A stretch of DNA of 64,000 nt, taken from NCBI RefSeq assembly GCF_001721645.1, contig NZ_CP017141.1, forward strand, positions 4,216,001 to 4,280,000, read 5' to 3'. This DNA comes from Pedobacter steynii. GTDB lineage: Bacteria > Bacteroidota > Bacteroidia > Sphingobacteriales > Sphingobacteriaceae. The position numbers were made by a program, and so were the translations under genes. Shown in pieces: positions 16,594-24,238 of the stretch. Under the pieces are notes generated by a model that saw only the letters and a list, made by a program, of their open reading frames with translations, was not told where the DNA came from and searched no databases. Numbering within the stretch: position 1 is the stretch's first letter; each line of letters starts with the position of its first letter.

Positions 16594-16645
16594 CTTATCC
16601 TACATCAATGCGGGCGCAGGGGCTACCAGGTATCTTTGTATACAA
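16594..16645 (+). promoter_or_regulatory. Promoter of pirin operon with Crp/Fnr-regulon-like box
   Basis: CTTATCCTACATCAA (16594-16608), exactly 22 bp, then TATCTTTG (16631-16638), a full TAnnTTTG match, running into TTGTATACAA (16636-16645). Order, spacing and palindrome equal those before the LLM oxidoreductase gene. It lies about 100 bp before the pirin start, so the leader is fairly long. Confidence 0.6.
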
Positions 16646-16745
16646 TAATTCAAACAGGATCTGGTTTAATGACTTTGATTTGGTTCAGATGAATAAAAAC
16701 CAGAAAACCATTTGAAGGATTGCTTAAAAAACAAGGAGAAACAAA

Positions 16746-17618
16746 ATGAAAAAGTTAATTGAAAAAATCGTGACAAATTCTGGCAGACCACATATGGTTG
16801 GCGATGGGTTCAGGGTATTTAATTATATCCCAGGAGCAGGCATTCCTCAGGAGAGAATAAGTCCGTTTTTACTTTTGGACTTTAATCCTGAATACGACTT
16901 CGGTCCTTCCAGTCATGTGAGGGGAGTAGGTGTCCATCCCCACAAAGGTTTTGAAACCGTAACGATTGCTTATAAAGGAACAGTGGCCCATCATGACAGT
17001 ACAGGAAGCTCAGGGATTATCAATTCAGGTGATGTACAATGGATGACGGCAGGAAACGGAATCTTACACAAAGAATACCATGAGGAAGCCTTCTCTAAAA
17101 AAGGTGGTCCTTTTGAAATGGTACAATTGTGGGTGAACCTTCCAAAAAAGGATAAATCTACTGCTCCACACTATCAGGAGTTAACTGCTGCGGGAATGGG
17201 AAAAGTAGCATTAGCCGGTGACGCCGGAGTGGTAAACGTAATTGCAGGAAACTTCAATGGTGTTGCAGGACCAGCAGAAACCTATAGTCCGGTAAATTTG
17301 TTCGATATCAAATTAAACGAAGGCGGGGAAGTCACTACCAGCATTCAGGCGGGTCATAATACTGCTTTATTGGTGGTAAATGGCAGCGTGGAAGTTAACG
17401 GAGAGATTGCCGGAGAACATAGTTTTGTATTGTTCAGAAATGAAGGAGAAGAGATTCACATTAAAGCCAATAGGAAAAGTGTTATCTTGGTGTTGAGCGG
17501 AGAGCCTCTGAATGAGCCAATTGTAAGTTATGGTCCGTTTGTTATGAATACGGAAGAAGAAATCAGCCAGGCGATCGTTGATTTCAATATGGGTAAATTT
17601 GGTGTATTAGCAGATTAA
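16746..17618 (+). CDS. Pirin family protein
   Basis: A 290-aa bicupin. The metal-site residues of pirins are in place: His64 and His66 in GVHPHKGFET, and His108 and Glu110 in GILHKEYHEE, with VAHHDSTGSSGIINSGDVQWMTAG between. Pirins of this kind (YhhW-like) can act as quercetin dioxygenases or redox-sensing proteins; function in this organism is unknown. It leads a probable operon with two tiny acetyltransferases (gaps 19 and 27 bp) and perhaps OsmC. Its promoter shares the regulatory box with the LLM oxidoreductase and cysteine hydrolases, consistent with a detoxification or stress regulon. Confidence 0.93.
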   Translation: MKKLIEKIVTNSGRPHMVGDGFRVFNYIPGAGIPQERISPFLLLDFNPEYDFGPSSHVRGVGVHPHKGFETVTIAYKGTVAHHDSTGSSGIINSGDVQWMTAGNGILHKEYHEEAFSKKGGPFEMVQLWVNLPKKDKSTAPHYQELTAAGMGKVALAGDAGVVNVIAGNFNGVAGPAETYSPVNLFDIKLNEGGEVTTSIQAGHNTALLVVNGSVEVNGEIAGEHSFVLFRNEGEEIHIKANRKSVILVLSGEPLNEPIVSYGPFVMNTEEEISQAIVDFNMGKFGVLAD

Positions 17619-17637
17619 CAATTAAATATTTAAAGAT

Positions 17638-17946
17638 ATGAATGAGGAGTATGTAGACCTTCCGCTGGTTAAGAACACAGAGGACAAACGTTTTGAACTT
17701 AAGATAGGCGATTATATTACGTTTATTGACTATAAGGAGCATGATAAGAAGATCTGGCTGATCCATACAGAAGCTCCGGCAGAATTGCAGGGTAAAGGCG
17801 CAGCAACTGCTGTAATTGAGAAAACCCTGGCTTATATTGAAGAAAATGGGTACACCCTTATTCCCATCTGTCCGCTAGTGGCAGCTTACCTGAAGCGCCA
17901 TCCCGACTGGAACCGAATTTTAGATCCAAGTGTTAAACCTCATTAA
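17638..17946 (+). CDS. Small GNAT acetyltransferase, YidJ/Acetyltransf_CG type
   Basis: A 102-aa protein of the minimal GNAT group. The acetyl-CoA loop is LQGKGAATAVIEKTLAYIEENGY and the C-terminal PICPLVAAYLKRHPDW is the signature of the short Acetyltransf_CG family. These proteins consist of only the CoA-binding half of the GNAT fold; targets are unknown. It follows pirin by 19 bp and is followed 27 bp later by a paralogue with the same layout, so a tandem duplication within the operon is likely. Confidence 0.87.
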   Translation: MNEEYVDLPLVKNTEDKRFELKIGDYITFIDYKEHDKKIWLIHTEAPAELQGKGAATAVIEKTLAYIEENGYTLIPICPLVAAYLKRHPDWNRILDPSVKPH

Positions 17947-17973
17947 GGGGTTTAACACTTTAAATAGAACCTA

Positions 17974-18276
17974 ATGGCTGAATCACATTATGAAGTGACC
18001 CATAATAAAGAGCAGCTTCAGTTTGAAGTAGCTTTAAATGGAGAGAAGGCGGTACTTTCTTATCGTCTGTATAAGAAAGATATTGCCATGATGCATACGA
18101 CAGTGCCTAAAGAGATGGAAGGTAAAGGAATTGCTTCCGCTCTGGCGAAATATGCTTTTCAGTACGCTGCTGAACAGCATAAACCGGTAATGGTCTATTG
18201 TCCTTTTGTTGCCGGATTTATTAAGAAACATCCGGAGTACCGGAAACAGCTTGATCCGGAATATCACCGACAGTAG
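17974..18276 (+). CDS. Small GNAT acetyltransferase, tandem paralogue
   Basis: A 100-aa paralogue of the preceding gene: same opening, EGKGIASALAKYAFQYA as the CoA loop, and VYCPFVAGFIKKHPEYRKQLDP as the family signature. Sequence identity between the copies is moderate, so the duplication is not recent. It is the last gene before a weak terminator that separates it from OsmC. Confidence 0.87.
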   Translation: MAESHYEVTHNKEQLQFEVALNGEKAVLSYRLYKKDIAMMHTTVPKEMEGKGIASALAKYAFQYAAEQHKPVMVYCPFVAGFIKKHPEYRKQLDPEYHRQ

Positions 18277-18295
18277 ACGAAAAAAAACAGTTGGA

Positions 18296-18324
18296 GAAAC
18301 TGATTGTGAAAGCTCAGTTTTTTT
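18296..18324 (+). terminator. Weak terminator between the second GNAT gene and osmC-like gene
   Basis: Stem AAACTGA (18297-18303) with TCAGTTT (18314-18320) followed by TTTTG. The short stem suggests partial read-through, so the OsmC gene could still be on the pirin transcript. Confidence 0.45.
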
Positions 18325-18339
18325 GAAATAAACCTAAGA

Positions 18340-18759
18340 ATGGAAAAAAAATATATTCTGACAGAACCTTTAGTTGCCAGCATTGCTGAGGCAAAATATC
18401 AAACCACAATTTCATGGAGAAACGGCATACTACTTTCTGATGAGCCGGTAAGCTTAGGTGGACAGGATCTTGGTCCTGATCCATATACCTTACTGCTGTC
18501 TTCACTGGCAAGCTGTACCCTGGCTACCCTTCGTATGTATATTGACCGAAAGGAATGGAAAGTTCCTGAAATTACAGTTAAAGCAAATCTGTTTCAACGG
18601 ATAGAGGTAGGGAAACTCGTTACAACTATCGAACGAGCCATTTTCTTTAATCAGCTGATGGGAGCTGAGCAAAAAGACAGATTACTCAAAATTGCACAAT
18701 CCTGTCCGATTTCAAAAATTTTAAAGAATGAAGTCATCGTTCTTGACGATGTATTTTAA
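18340..18759 (+). CDS. OsmC family peroxide-reducing protein
   Basis: A 139-aa OsmC/Ohr-fold protein. The two redox cysteines are present: Cys59 in SSLASCTLATLRMY and Cys122 in IAQSCPISKIL, so a thiol peroxidase activity towards organic hydroperoxides is expected. The central helix DPYTLLLSSLASC is the family hallmark. It lies downstream of pirin and two acetyltransferases and before a separate terminator, consistent with a stress-related group. Confidence 0.88.
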   Translation: MEKKYILTEPLVASIAEAKYQTTISWRNGILLSDEPVSLGGQDLGPDPYTLLLSSLASCTLATLRMYIDRKEWKVPEITVKANLFQRIEVGKLVTTIERAIFFNQLMGAEQKDRLLKIAQSCPISKILKNEVIVLDDVF

Positions 18760-18791
18760 ATCCTGATCTTACAACTGTTATCCTCAAAATA

Positions 18792-18824
18792 AATAAAACT
18801 GCATTGTTTTTATGCGGTTTTATT
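18792..18824. terminator. Terminator after the OsmC gene
   Basis: Stem AATAAAACTGCAT (18792-18804) with ATGCGGTTTTATT (18812-18824), one G-U pair, loop TGTTTTT. Confidence 0.65.
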
Positions 18825-18863
18825 GTTGAAAATTTGTGTTGTCATTATAAATAAAGAAGCAGC

Positions 18864-20270
18864 ATGAACGAGATTTTAAAAGAAGACCTGAAGAACCTGG
18901 AATTGATATTGAATCAGGTGAAAGCTGAAGGACTTGAATTCCTGGATGGTATCGATAGGAGACCAACCAGTGTGAAAAACAGGGAGATTGCAAATTGTGA
19001 TCTGGAGGAATATGGTTCAGGTGCACTTGCTGCGCTTGCAGAATTTAAATCCCGTTTTGATGAAACTATTGTTGCTTCTACAGGCCCCAGGTACTGGGGA
19101 TTTGTTACCGGTGGGTCGACCCCGGCAGCAATTGCAGGAGATTGGCTGGCAACAGTGTATGATCAAAATACCCAGACTATTAAAGGGCAAGGCGACATTT
19201 CTGCCAATATTGAATTGGAAACCGTTCGCCTGTTATTGCAATTGCTGGGGCTTCCTGATGAGGACTATCTTGGTGGTTTTGTAACCGGTGCAACCATGTC
19301 TAATTTTACTTGTCTGGCCGTGGCCAGGCAATGGCTGGGAATGCAAAATGGTCGTGATATTGCCAGAGAAGGTGTTTCAGGAACATTGAACGTATTATCT
19401 GCAATGCCGCATTCTTCTTCAGTAAAATCGCTCGCCTTATTGGGATTTGGCAGTCAGAACCTAATTAAGGTGAAGGTAATGCCCGGTAACCGGGAAGCCA
19501 TCGATCTGAACGATCTGGAAAAACAGATTTCGAAATTAAAGGGACAACCTTTTATCCTGATCTCCAGCGGAGGTACGGTAAATACAGTGGATTTCGATGA
19601 TTTTGAAGGCATTCTGAGGTTAAAAGATAAATACCATTTCTGGTGGCATATTGATGCTGCTTTTGGTGCTTTCGCGGCTTGTGCCCCTGCTTACCGTCAT
19701 CTGTTAAAAGGCTGGGAAGAGGCGGATAGCATCACTGTAGATTGTCATAAATGGTTAAACGTTCCTTATGAGAACGCCTTTTTCCTGGTTAAAAAAGAAC
19801 ACCGCTTGTTACAGATCGCCAGTTTTCAGAACTCCAATGCCCCTTATCTTGGAGATCCGCTGGAGAACTTTAACTACCTGAATTTCCTGCCTGAAAATTC
19901 CAGACGCTTAAAAGCTTTGCCTGCCTGGTTTTCCCTGAAAGCCTATGGTGCCAAAGGGTATCAGGATATTGTAGAAAGCTGTATTGCCAGAGCGCAGGAG
20001 TTGGCTGCGTTTATGGAGGAAGAAGATGCTTTTGAGCTCCTGGCACCGGTACGGTTAAATACGGTTTGTTTTAGCCTGAAAGGAGAGGCCTATAAGGATC
20101 AGGTCTTTGAATACCTGAGGGTGTTAAATGACAAAGGAGTAGTCTTTATGACCCCAACAATTTACGACGGAAGGCAGGCTATCCGGGCTGCTTTTGTCAA
20201 CTGGAGAACGACTAATGATGATGTTTTAATCGCGATTGATTCCTTAAGACAAGCCTTAAAGAGTCTCTAA
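18864..20270 (+). CDS. PLP-dependent group II decarboxylase-like enzyme
   Basis: A 468-aa pyridoxal-phosphate enzyme of the aromatic-L-amino-acid/glutamate decarboxylase fold. The cofactor lysine is Lys296 in VDCHKWLNVPY, preceded by WWHIDAAFGAFAACAP, which carries the Asp that contacts the pyridine nitrogen and the Ala-Ala-Phe pattern common to the group. The N-terminal GPRYWGFVTGGSTPAAIAGDWL and FVTGATMSNFTCLA match the substrate and phosphate-binding regions. The substrate is not predictable. It is probably transcribed alone, separated from OsmC by a terminator and convergent with the nitrilase gene. Confidence 0.85.
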   Translation: MNEILKEDLKNLELILNQVKAEGLEFLDGIDRRPTSVKNREIANCDLEEYGSGALAALAEFKSRFDETIVASTGPRYWGFVTGGSTPAAIAGDWLATVYDQNTQTIKGQGDISANIELETVRLLLQLLGLPDEDYLGGFVTGATMSNFTCLAVARQWLGMQNGRDIAREGVSGTLNVLSAMPHSSSVKSLALLGFGSQNLIKVKVMPGNREAIDLNDLEKQISKLKGQPFILISSGGTVNTVDFDDFEGILRLKDKYHFWWHIDAAFGAFAACAPAYRHLLKGWEEADSITVDCHKWLNVPYENAFFLVKKEHRLLQIASFQNSNAPYLGDPLENFNYLNFLPENSRRLKALPAWFSLKAYGAKGYQDIVESCIARAQELAAFMEEEDAFELLAPVRLNTVCFSLKGEAYKDQVFEYLRVLNDKGVVFMTPTIYDGRQAIRAAFVNWRTTNDDVLIAIDSLRQALKSL

Positions 20271-20285
20271 GGCTTGTAAGTAGTA

Positions 20286-21041
20286 TTAGTTTTCTGTTCT
20301 GGCAGACCAGGAGCCATTTTCCTTTGTGGCGATCAGCAGGGCTTCTCCGGTTCCATCTACTTCATGAAGGAGTACGCCATCAGCAGACCAGATTGCGCTT
20401 CGTCCGGCAGCATCATAAGCTCCGGAAGGAGCGCCATAATTCGATAGAATGACTGTTAGCTGAAACTCTGAAGCATATCTTTTTAAGAACGCAGCATCTG
20501 TTGCATAACCATTTTTACTGATCAGGGCACTTGGGAAATAAATACTGCTTTTGCTTTCAAAAGCTTTTGCTGCATGTTCAGGATGAGTCAGATCAGCGCA
20601 GATGGCACAAAAGATTTTTTCGTCATTCAGATGGATTACCACGTCCTTTTGATCTGCCTGAGCAGTAAAGAAAGCATCTTCGGTACCCATATGAATAAAC
20701 TGTTTGGTATACAGGTCTGTTTTTCCATCCGGGTAAAATAGGAAGGATCCAATATGTAAGCCGGTATCCAATCTCGCAGGAGCTCCAACAAGAACGATCA
20801 TGTTATGTTGTTTCGCAGCCTGGGAGAAAACACTTAAGCGTTGGTCATCTATGGTAAATGCCAGCTCATCAGCCAGATCCATTTCATATCCGGTTAAGGA
20901 CAATTCCGGAAAGCAGATCAATTCTGCGTGGTGCTGCGCAGCACGTTCAATCATTTGCAGGTGCGTGTGGGTGTTGGCGGCTATATCACCTCTTTCGGAG
21001 ATGGACTGTGCTGCGGCAATAACGGTTCTTTTATCTTTCAT
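20286..21041 (-). CDS. Carbon-nitrogen hydrolase (nitrilase superfamily)
   Basis: A 251-aa nitrilase-superfamily amidase. The Glu-Lys-Cys triad is visible: Glu46 in CFPELSLTGYE, Lys113 in YTKQFIHMG, and Cys148 in FCAICADLTHPEHA. The family splits carbon-nitrogen bonds in small amides or nitriles. Its start codon overlaps the end of the upstream acetyltransferase gene by 11 bp, so the pair is co-transcribed and probably translationally coupled. It is convergent with the PLP decarboxylase gene, 15 bp apart. Confidence 0.88.
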   Translation of the reverse strand: MKDKRTVIAAAQSISERGDIAANTHTHLQMIERAAQHHAELICFPELSLTGYEMDLADELAFTIDDQRLSVFSQAAKQHNMIVLVGAPARLDTGLHIGSFLFYPDGKTDLYTKQFIHMGTEDAFFTAQADQKDVVIHLNDEKIFCAICADLTHPEHAAKAFESKSSIYFPSALISKNGYATDAAFLKRYASEFQLTVILSNYGAPSGAYDAAGRSAIWSADGVLLHEVDGTGEALLIATKENGSWSARTEN

Positions 21042-21579
21042 CTTGTTTTTTTATCCAATCTTCTTTGCTGATTTCGAACCAGTCGCATGTGATACCCTTA
21101 TGGTCAAATTGTTCTGTGATTTTAAACCCGGACTTTTGCAGTGCATGTCTTGATCCGGCATTTTCTTTCTCCGCCATAGCATAAACCTGAGCTAGCTGGA
21201 GTTCTTCAAAGGCATATTTTAAAGCTGCTTTCGTAGATTCAGTTGCATAACCTTTCCCCCAGTGACGGCGAAGAAATCGATAGCCAACTTCATAGAAATG
21301 ATTGCGGTTATTGGTCTCAATAGTGATGAACTTTAAGCCACCCCAACCTACAAACTCATTGCTTTCCTTATCAATTACTGCCCATCTGCCGATGCCGTTA
21401 TCCTCATATTGTTTCCGGATAAACCTGATGTCTTCCTCGCTTTGTGAAAGCTGTGTATTGGGGTTGTTTCCCAGATATAAATGAACTTCAGGATCCGAAT
21501 CCATTTCAAACATGAGGGGGCCGTCAGACAACATGAGTTCTCTCATGACGATTCTGTGGGTTTCTACAAAAATTTTCAT
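21031..21579 (-). CDS. RimJ/RimL-type GNAT acetyltransferase
   Basis: A 182-aa GNAT of the ribosomal-protein acetyltransferase type. It opens with ETHRIVMRELMLSDGPLM, has the central VGWGGLKF strand and the CoA loop RRHWGKGYATESTKAAL, and ends with NAGSRHALQKSGFKITEQF. Real targets of this subgroup range from ribosomal proteins to free amino compounds. It overlaps the downstream nitrilase by 11 bp, suggesting a small two-gene operon. Confidence 0.88.
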   Translation of the reverse strand: MKIFVETHRIVMRELMLSDGPLMFEMDSDPEVHLYLGNNPNTQLSQSEEDIRFIRKQYEDNGIGRWAVIDKESNEFVGWGGLKFITIETNNRNHFYEVGYRFLRRHWGKGYATESTKAALKYAFEELQLAQVYAMAEKENAGSRHALQKSGFKITEQFDHKGITCDWFEISKEDWIKKQDER

Positions 21580-21689
21580 TGGTATGGGCTTGTTTTTTTA
21601 ATACGATTCTCAGTGCCTGTTTTGTAAACAATCACCTGATGGTGGTTTCACTTAATAAGCTTTGCTATGGAATGCGGCTAAAATGAGGA

Positions 21690-21721
21690 AAAATATCGAC
21701 AATTTAAATTGCCGATATTTT
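21690..21721 (-). terminator. Terminator of the MACPF gene
   Basis: A near-perfect 32-base palindrome, AAAATATCGACAATTT with AAATTGCCGATATTTT, one mismatch. It lies 74 bp past the MACPF stop in an otherwise empty 215-bp gap. Confidence 0.6.
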
Positions 21722-21794
21722 ATTTTGTAAAGCAAAGATCATTATTCTGCATTCTGAGAAAAATGCAAGCGGATTAATGACTTTTTAAAGGTTA

Positions 21795-23255
21795 TTAGTT
21801 TGGAAAGGCCCAAAAAGCAACGCCATCCACTTGCCAGCCAACAAATGGAGCTATAACATTACGGTCTGGATGGTAAAAATGATCCGGATCTCTTGGGTAG
21901 GCTAATTGATAAATAGGTACCGTTCCTGTTGCCTGATACGCATATGCATAGAAGAGGATTCCATCATAATTATAGTTCGGGAGACTGAAATTTCTATTTG
22001 TAGATAGAAATCTATCTGAGGTCGCCTGATTTGTAAACTGATAAACTGGAACAGATCCATTATACGCGTTAGGATAAGCTTTAAACGGTTGTCCATTTGG
22101 ACGCCATCCACCTGCTGGAAATAGCATATGCATGTTAGGATCCAGGTTATTCGCATGTTTATTAAGTAATGGGGTGGAGAACTCATAAACTTCTTGTGGG
22201 GAAAGTTTTATCTGATTATCCTTAATGTGTTTTTCAACAGCTACTTTAACGGCTGCTTTTTTAACTGGGTCAGCTATAAAATCATAGAGAAATAACGAGT
22301 TGTGTACATCAAGCAAAGCCGCGTTTCTGTCTGTAATGCTTTGTTCCCAACTTCCAAAATTTATATTTTCGCTGGTATTTCCGTTGGTATCAAAAGAGAT
22401 ATTTCTTCCTGAAGTTGATCCTCCATAAAATTTAAGCTTGTATTGTTTGTTACGGCTTTCTGTAGCTGCTTTAGTCATTTCATCTTTAGTGATTTCTCCA
22501 TCGATATTTATGCCAATTGCTTTCAGTACCGTAAATCCTAAGCCTGCCTTTGTTGTTCTGGTCTTTTTTTCCAGATTACTTTCATTTATGATCGCACCAC
22601 TGTAATTAAATCTTAAACGTCCACCTATGCTAATATCCATCATCACATGGGTACCGTATCTCCGCACTAAATCATCAGCACTTTGAGTGGCAATGTTGTT
22701 TACAAACTCCGGAGTTAGATATTGCATTAATAAATCCAGGGTAGCGTCGCCAGTAAATCTTAATCTTTTTATCCTTTGCTGTACTTCAAAAGTAGCGTAT
22801 GAAAATTTTGTGGAATAAGTATATATGTTCTGATCAGAAGTATTTCTTTCCAGACTTCCTGTAAATTTGGTTGTGGTGTCGATGCTGACGTTACCACCCA
22901 CTTTAAAATTCTTTTTTTTGCTGACGTCTTTCACATAGTCCAGGGCCGAAGCTCCGCCGTAGAATTCTTGTGAGTTTTCTGTGGTACCGTACGAATCCAG
23001 CCTGTTCCTGTAGTCCAGTTCAAATCTTGGCATGTCGAAGATCGCCACATCTGAAATGCTGGAGGCGTCAAGCAGATCGCCGGTAACATCTACTCCATAA
23101 CCTAATAAATCCCATTTTCCGTCACCGGCGGAAAGTTGACCTTTACTTTTCGATAAAATTCCCGAATCGGAATTAATTGTGTCATTTTTCTTACAGCCAC
23201 TAACGATGGCTGCGAAGGCCAGGATTAAGCAGGCCATTTTTGTTTGTTTTTTCAT
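21795..23255 (-). CDS. MACPF/perforin-domain lipoprotein with beta-trefoil-like C-terminus
   Basis: A 486-aa lipoprotein (lipobox IVSGCKKN, Cys21) with a MACPF domain at about residues 50-370. The signature aromatic-Gly-Thr-His is present as RRYGTHVMM (Tyr200-His203), followed by the GG pair in SIGGRLRF. Amphipathic segments on both sides could be the pore-forming hairpins. The last 110 residues contain three copies of a GWxxxGxxFxAY-like unit (GWRPNGQPFKAYPN, YNYDGILFYAYA, GWQVDGVAFWAFPN), resembling the DUF5648 beta-trefoil lectin-like module. Bacteroides MACPF lipoproteins (BSAPs) kill related strains, so an anti-bacterial or anti-eukaryotic pore toxin is plausible but unproven. It is a single gene in AT-rich surroundings. 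Confidence 0.87.
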   Translation of the reverse strand: MKKQTKMACLILAFAAIVSGCKKNDTINSDSGILSKSKGQLSAGDGKWDLLGYGVDVTGDLLDASSISDVAIFDMPRFELDYRNRLDSYGTTENSQEFYGGASALDYVKDVSKKKNFKVGGNVSIDTTTKFTGSLERNTSDQNIYTYSTKFSYATFEVQQRIKRLRFTGDATLDLLMQYLTPEFVNNIATQSADDLVRRYGTHVMMDISIGGRLRFNYSGAIINESNLEKKTRTTKAGLGFTVLKAIGINIDGEITKDEMTKAATESRNKQYKLKFYGGSTSGRNISFDTNGNTSENINFGSWEQSITDRNAALLDVHNSLFLYDFIADPVKKAAVKVAVEKHIKDNQIKLSPQEVYEFSTPLLNKHANNLDPNMHMLFPAGGWRPNGQPFKAYPNAYNGSVPVYQFTNQATSDRFLSTNRNFSLPNYNYDGILFYAYAYQATGTVPIYQLAYPRDPDHFYHPDRNVIAPFVGWQVDGVAFWAFPN

Positions 23256-23649
23256 TCTTAGGGATTAATTATTGTACGATTGTCTTTCTGTGTTTTAAAA
23301 AGTAATTTGTTGGATATTTTTATTTTTTTTAAGGCGTTTGTTCGTTCTTGCAACAAGAATAATGTATTTGTTTTGGATTATATTTCATAATAATTTATGT
23401 ATATGATTTTTATGTTTATTATTATGATATTATTTTCAAATATAAATATTGTTTTGCTGGCATTTTGTGTTTTTTTAATTATATGTGTTAATTAATTTTT
23501 AAAATAGATATAAATGTGAAAATCAACAAAATAAGGTGAGTGCTTTTTTTGTTGATATTGAAAATTTGATTGGATAGTAGTAGTAAATAAGTTTTTATTT
23601 CTATAGTTTAAGGAAGAAAAATATTTATAATATTGAGCTTTTTATTGTC
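23256..23649. other. 394-bp AT-rich intergenic region upstream of the MACPF gene
   Basis: No ORF or RNA gene seen. The stretch is visibly much richer in A and T than neighbouring genes, with runs of T and ATAT. It includes one clear dyad TTCTTG-CAA-CAAGAA (23345-23359), 90 bp before the MACPF start, that could be an operator. The rest shows no pattern I can support. High AT content is common in promoters silenced by nucleoid proteins and in acquired DNA. Confidence 0.5.
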
Positions 23650-24180
23650 ATGAAAACCAAGAAGATAACTACAGACCGGCTTTATTTAATCCCATTTACA
23701 ATTCCTATTGCTCAGGAGATATTGGATCGAAAGTATACCATCTTATCAGGCATGGGGTTAAAACCAGGCAAGGGTTGGCCCGATGAGGACCTCCTGGAAA
23801 CATTACCCAGGATTGTGACCAATCTGGAAAAGGTGACCGAGCCCTCCGGATTTGAATCCTGGCTGATCGTTGAAAAGGAAGGGATGAATATTGTTGGAGA
23901 TGCCGGATTCAAAGGAAAACCAGATCCGGAAGGGGCGGTAGACCTGGGTTATGGGATTGTTGATTCTGCCAGACGTAAAGGTTATGCGGTTGAAGCTGGC
24001 GAAGCTTTGATCAGCTGGGCATTTAAGCAACAGCAGGTTAAGGTCATTACAGCGCGTTGTATGCATGTAAATGAGGGCTCCACAAAAACATTGGAGCGTC
24101 TTGGTTTTTATCAGAAGGTGATCAAAGAAGAAATGATACACTGGTTTCTGTTAAGGGAGCCTGGCTCAAAAAAAGGTTGA
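23650..24180 (+). CDS. GNAT-family N-acetyltransferase
   Basis: A 176-aa GNAT of the RimJ/RimL/YdaF-like group. TDRLYLIPFTIPIAQEIL is a normal start, IVGDAGFKGKPD is the central strand, the CoA loop reads DSARRKGYAVEAGEAL and it ends with VNEGSTKTLERLGFYQK. Acceptor unknown. It stands alone, divergent from the MACPF gene and convergent with the choice-of-anchor I gene. Confidence 0.86.
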   Translation: MKTKKITTDRLYLIPFTIPIAQEILDRKYTILSGMGLKPGKGWPDEDLLETLPRIVTNLEKVTEPSGFESWLIVEKEGMNIVGDAGFKGKPDPEGAVDLGYGIVDSARRKGYAVEAGEALISWAFKQQQVKVITARCMHVNEGSTKTLERLGFYQKVIKEEMIHWFLLREPGSKKG

Positions 24181-24221
24181 AAAACGGCTGCAATCGATAT
24201 CCATTGCAGCCGTTTTTTGCT
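24181..24221. terminator. Strong bidirectional terminator
   Basis: Perfect 14-bp stem AAAACGGCTGCAAT (24181-24194) with ATTGCAGCCGTTTT (24203-24216), loop CGATATCC, followed by TTGC. It ends both convergent genes. Confidence 0.88.
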
Positions 24222-24238
24222 TTACGTCTTTATTTTAG

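Noticed and set aside
23845..24141. Long antisense frames within the acetyltransferase and other genes
   Set aside because: No start context, no motifs, and complete overlap with genes supported by family signatures.
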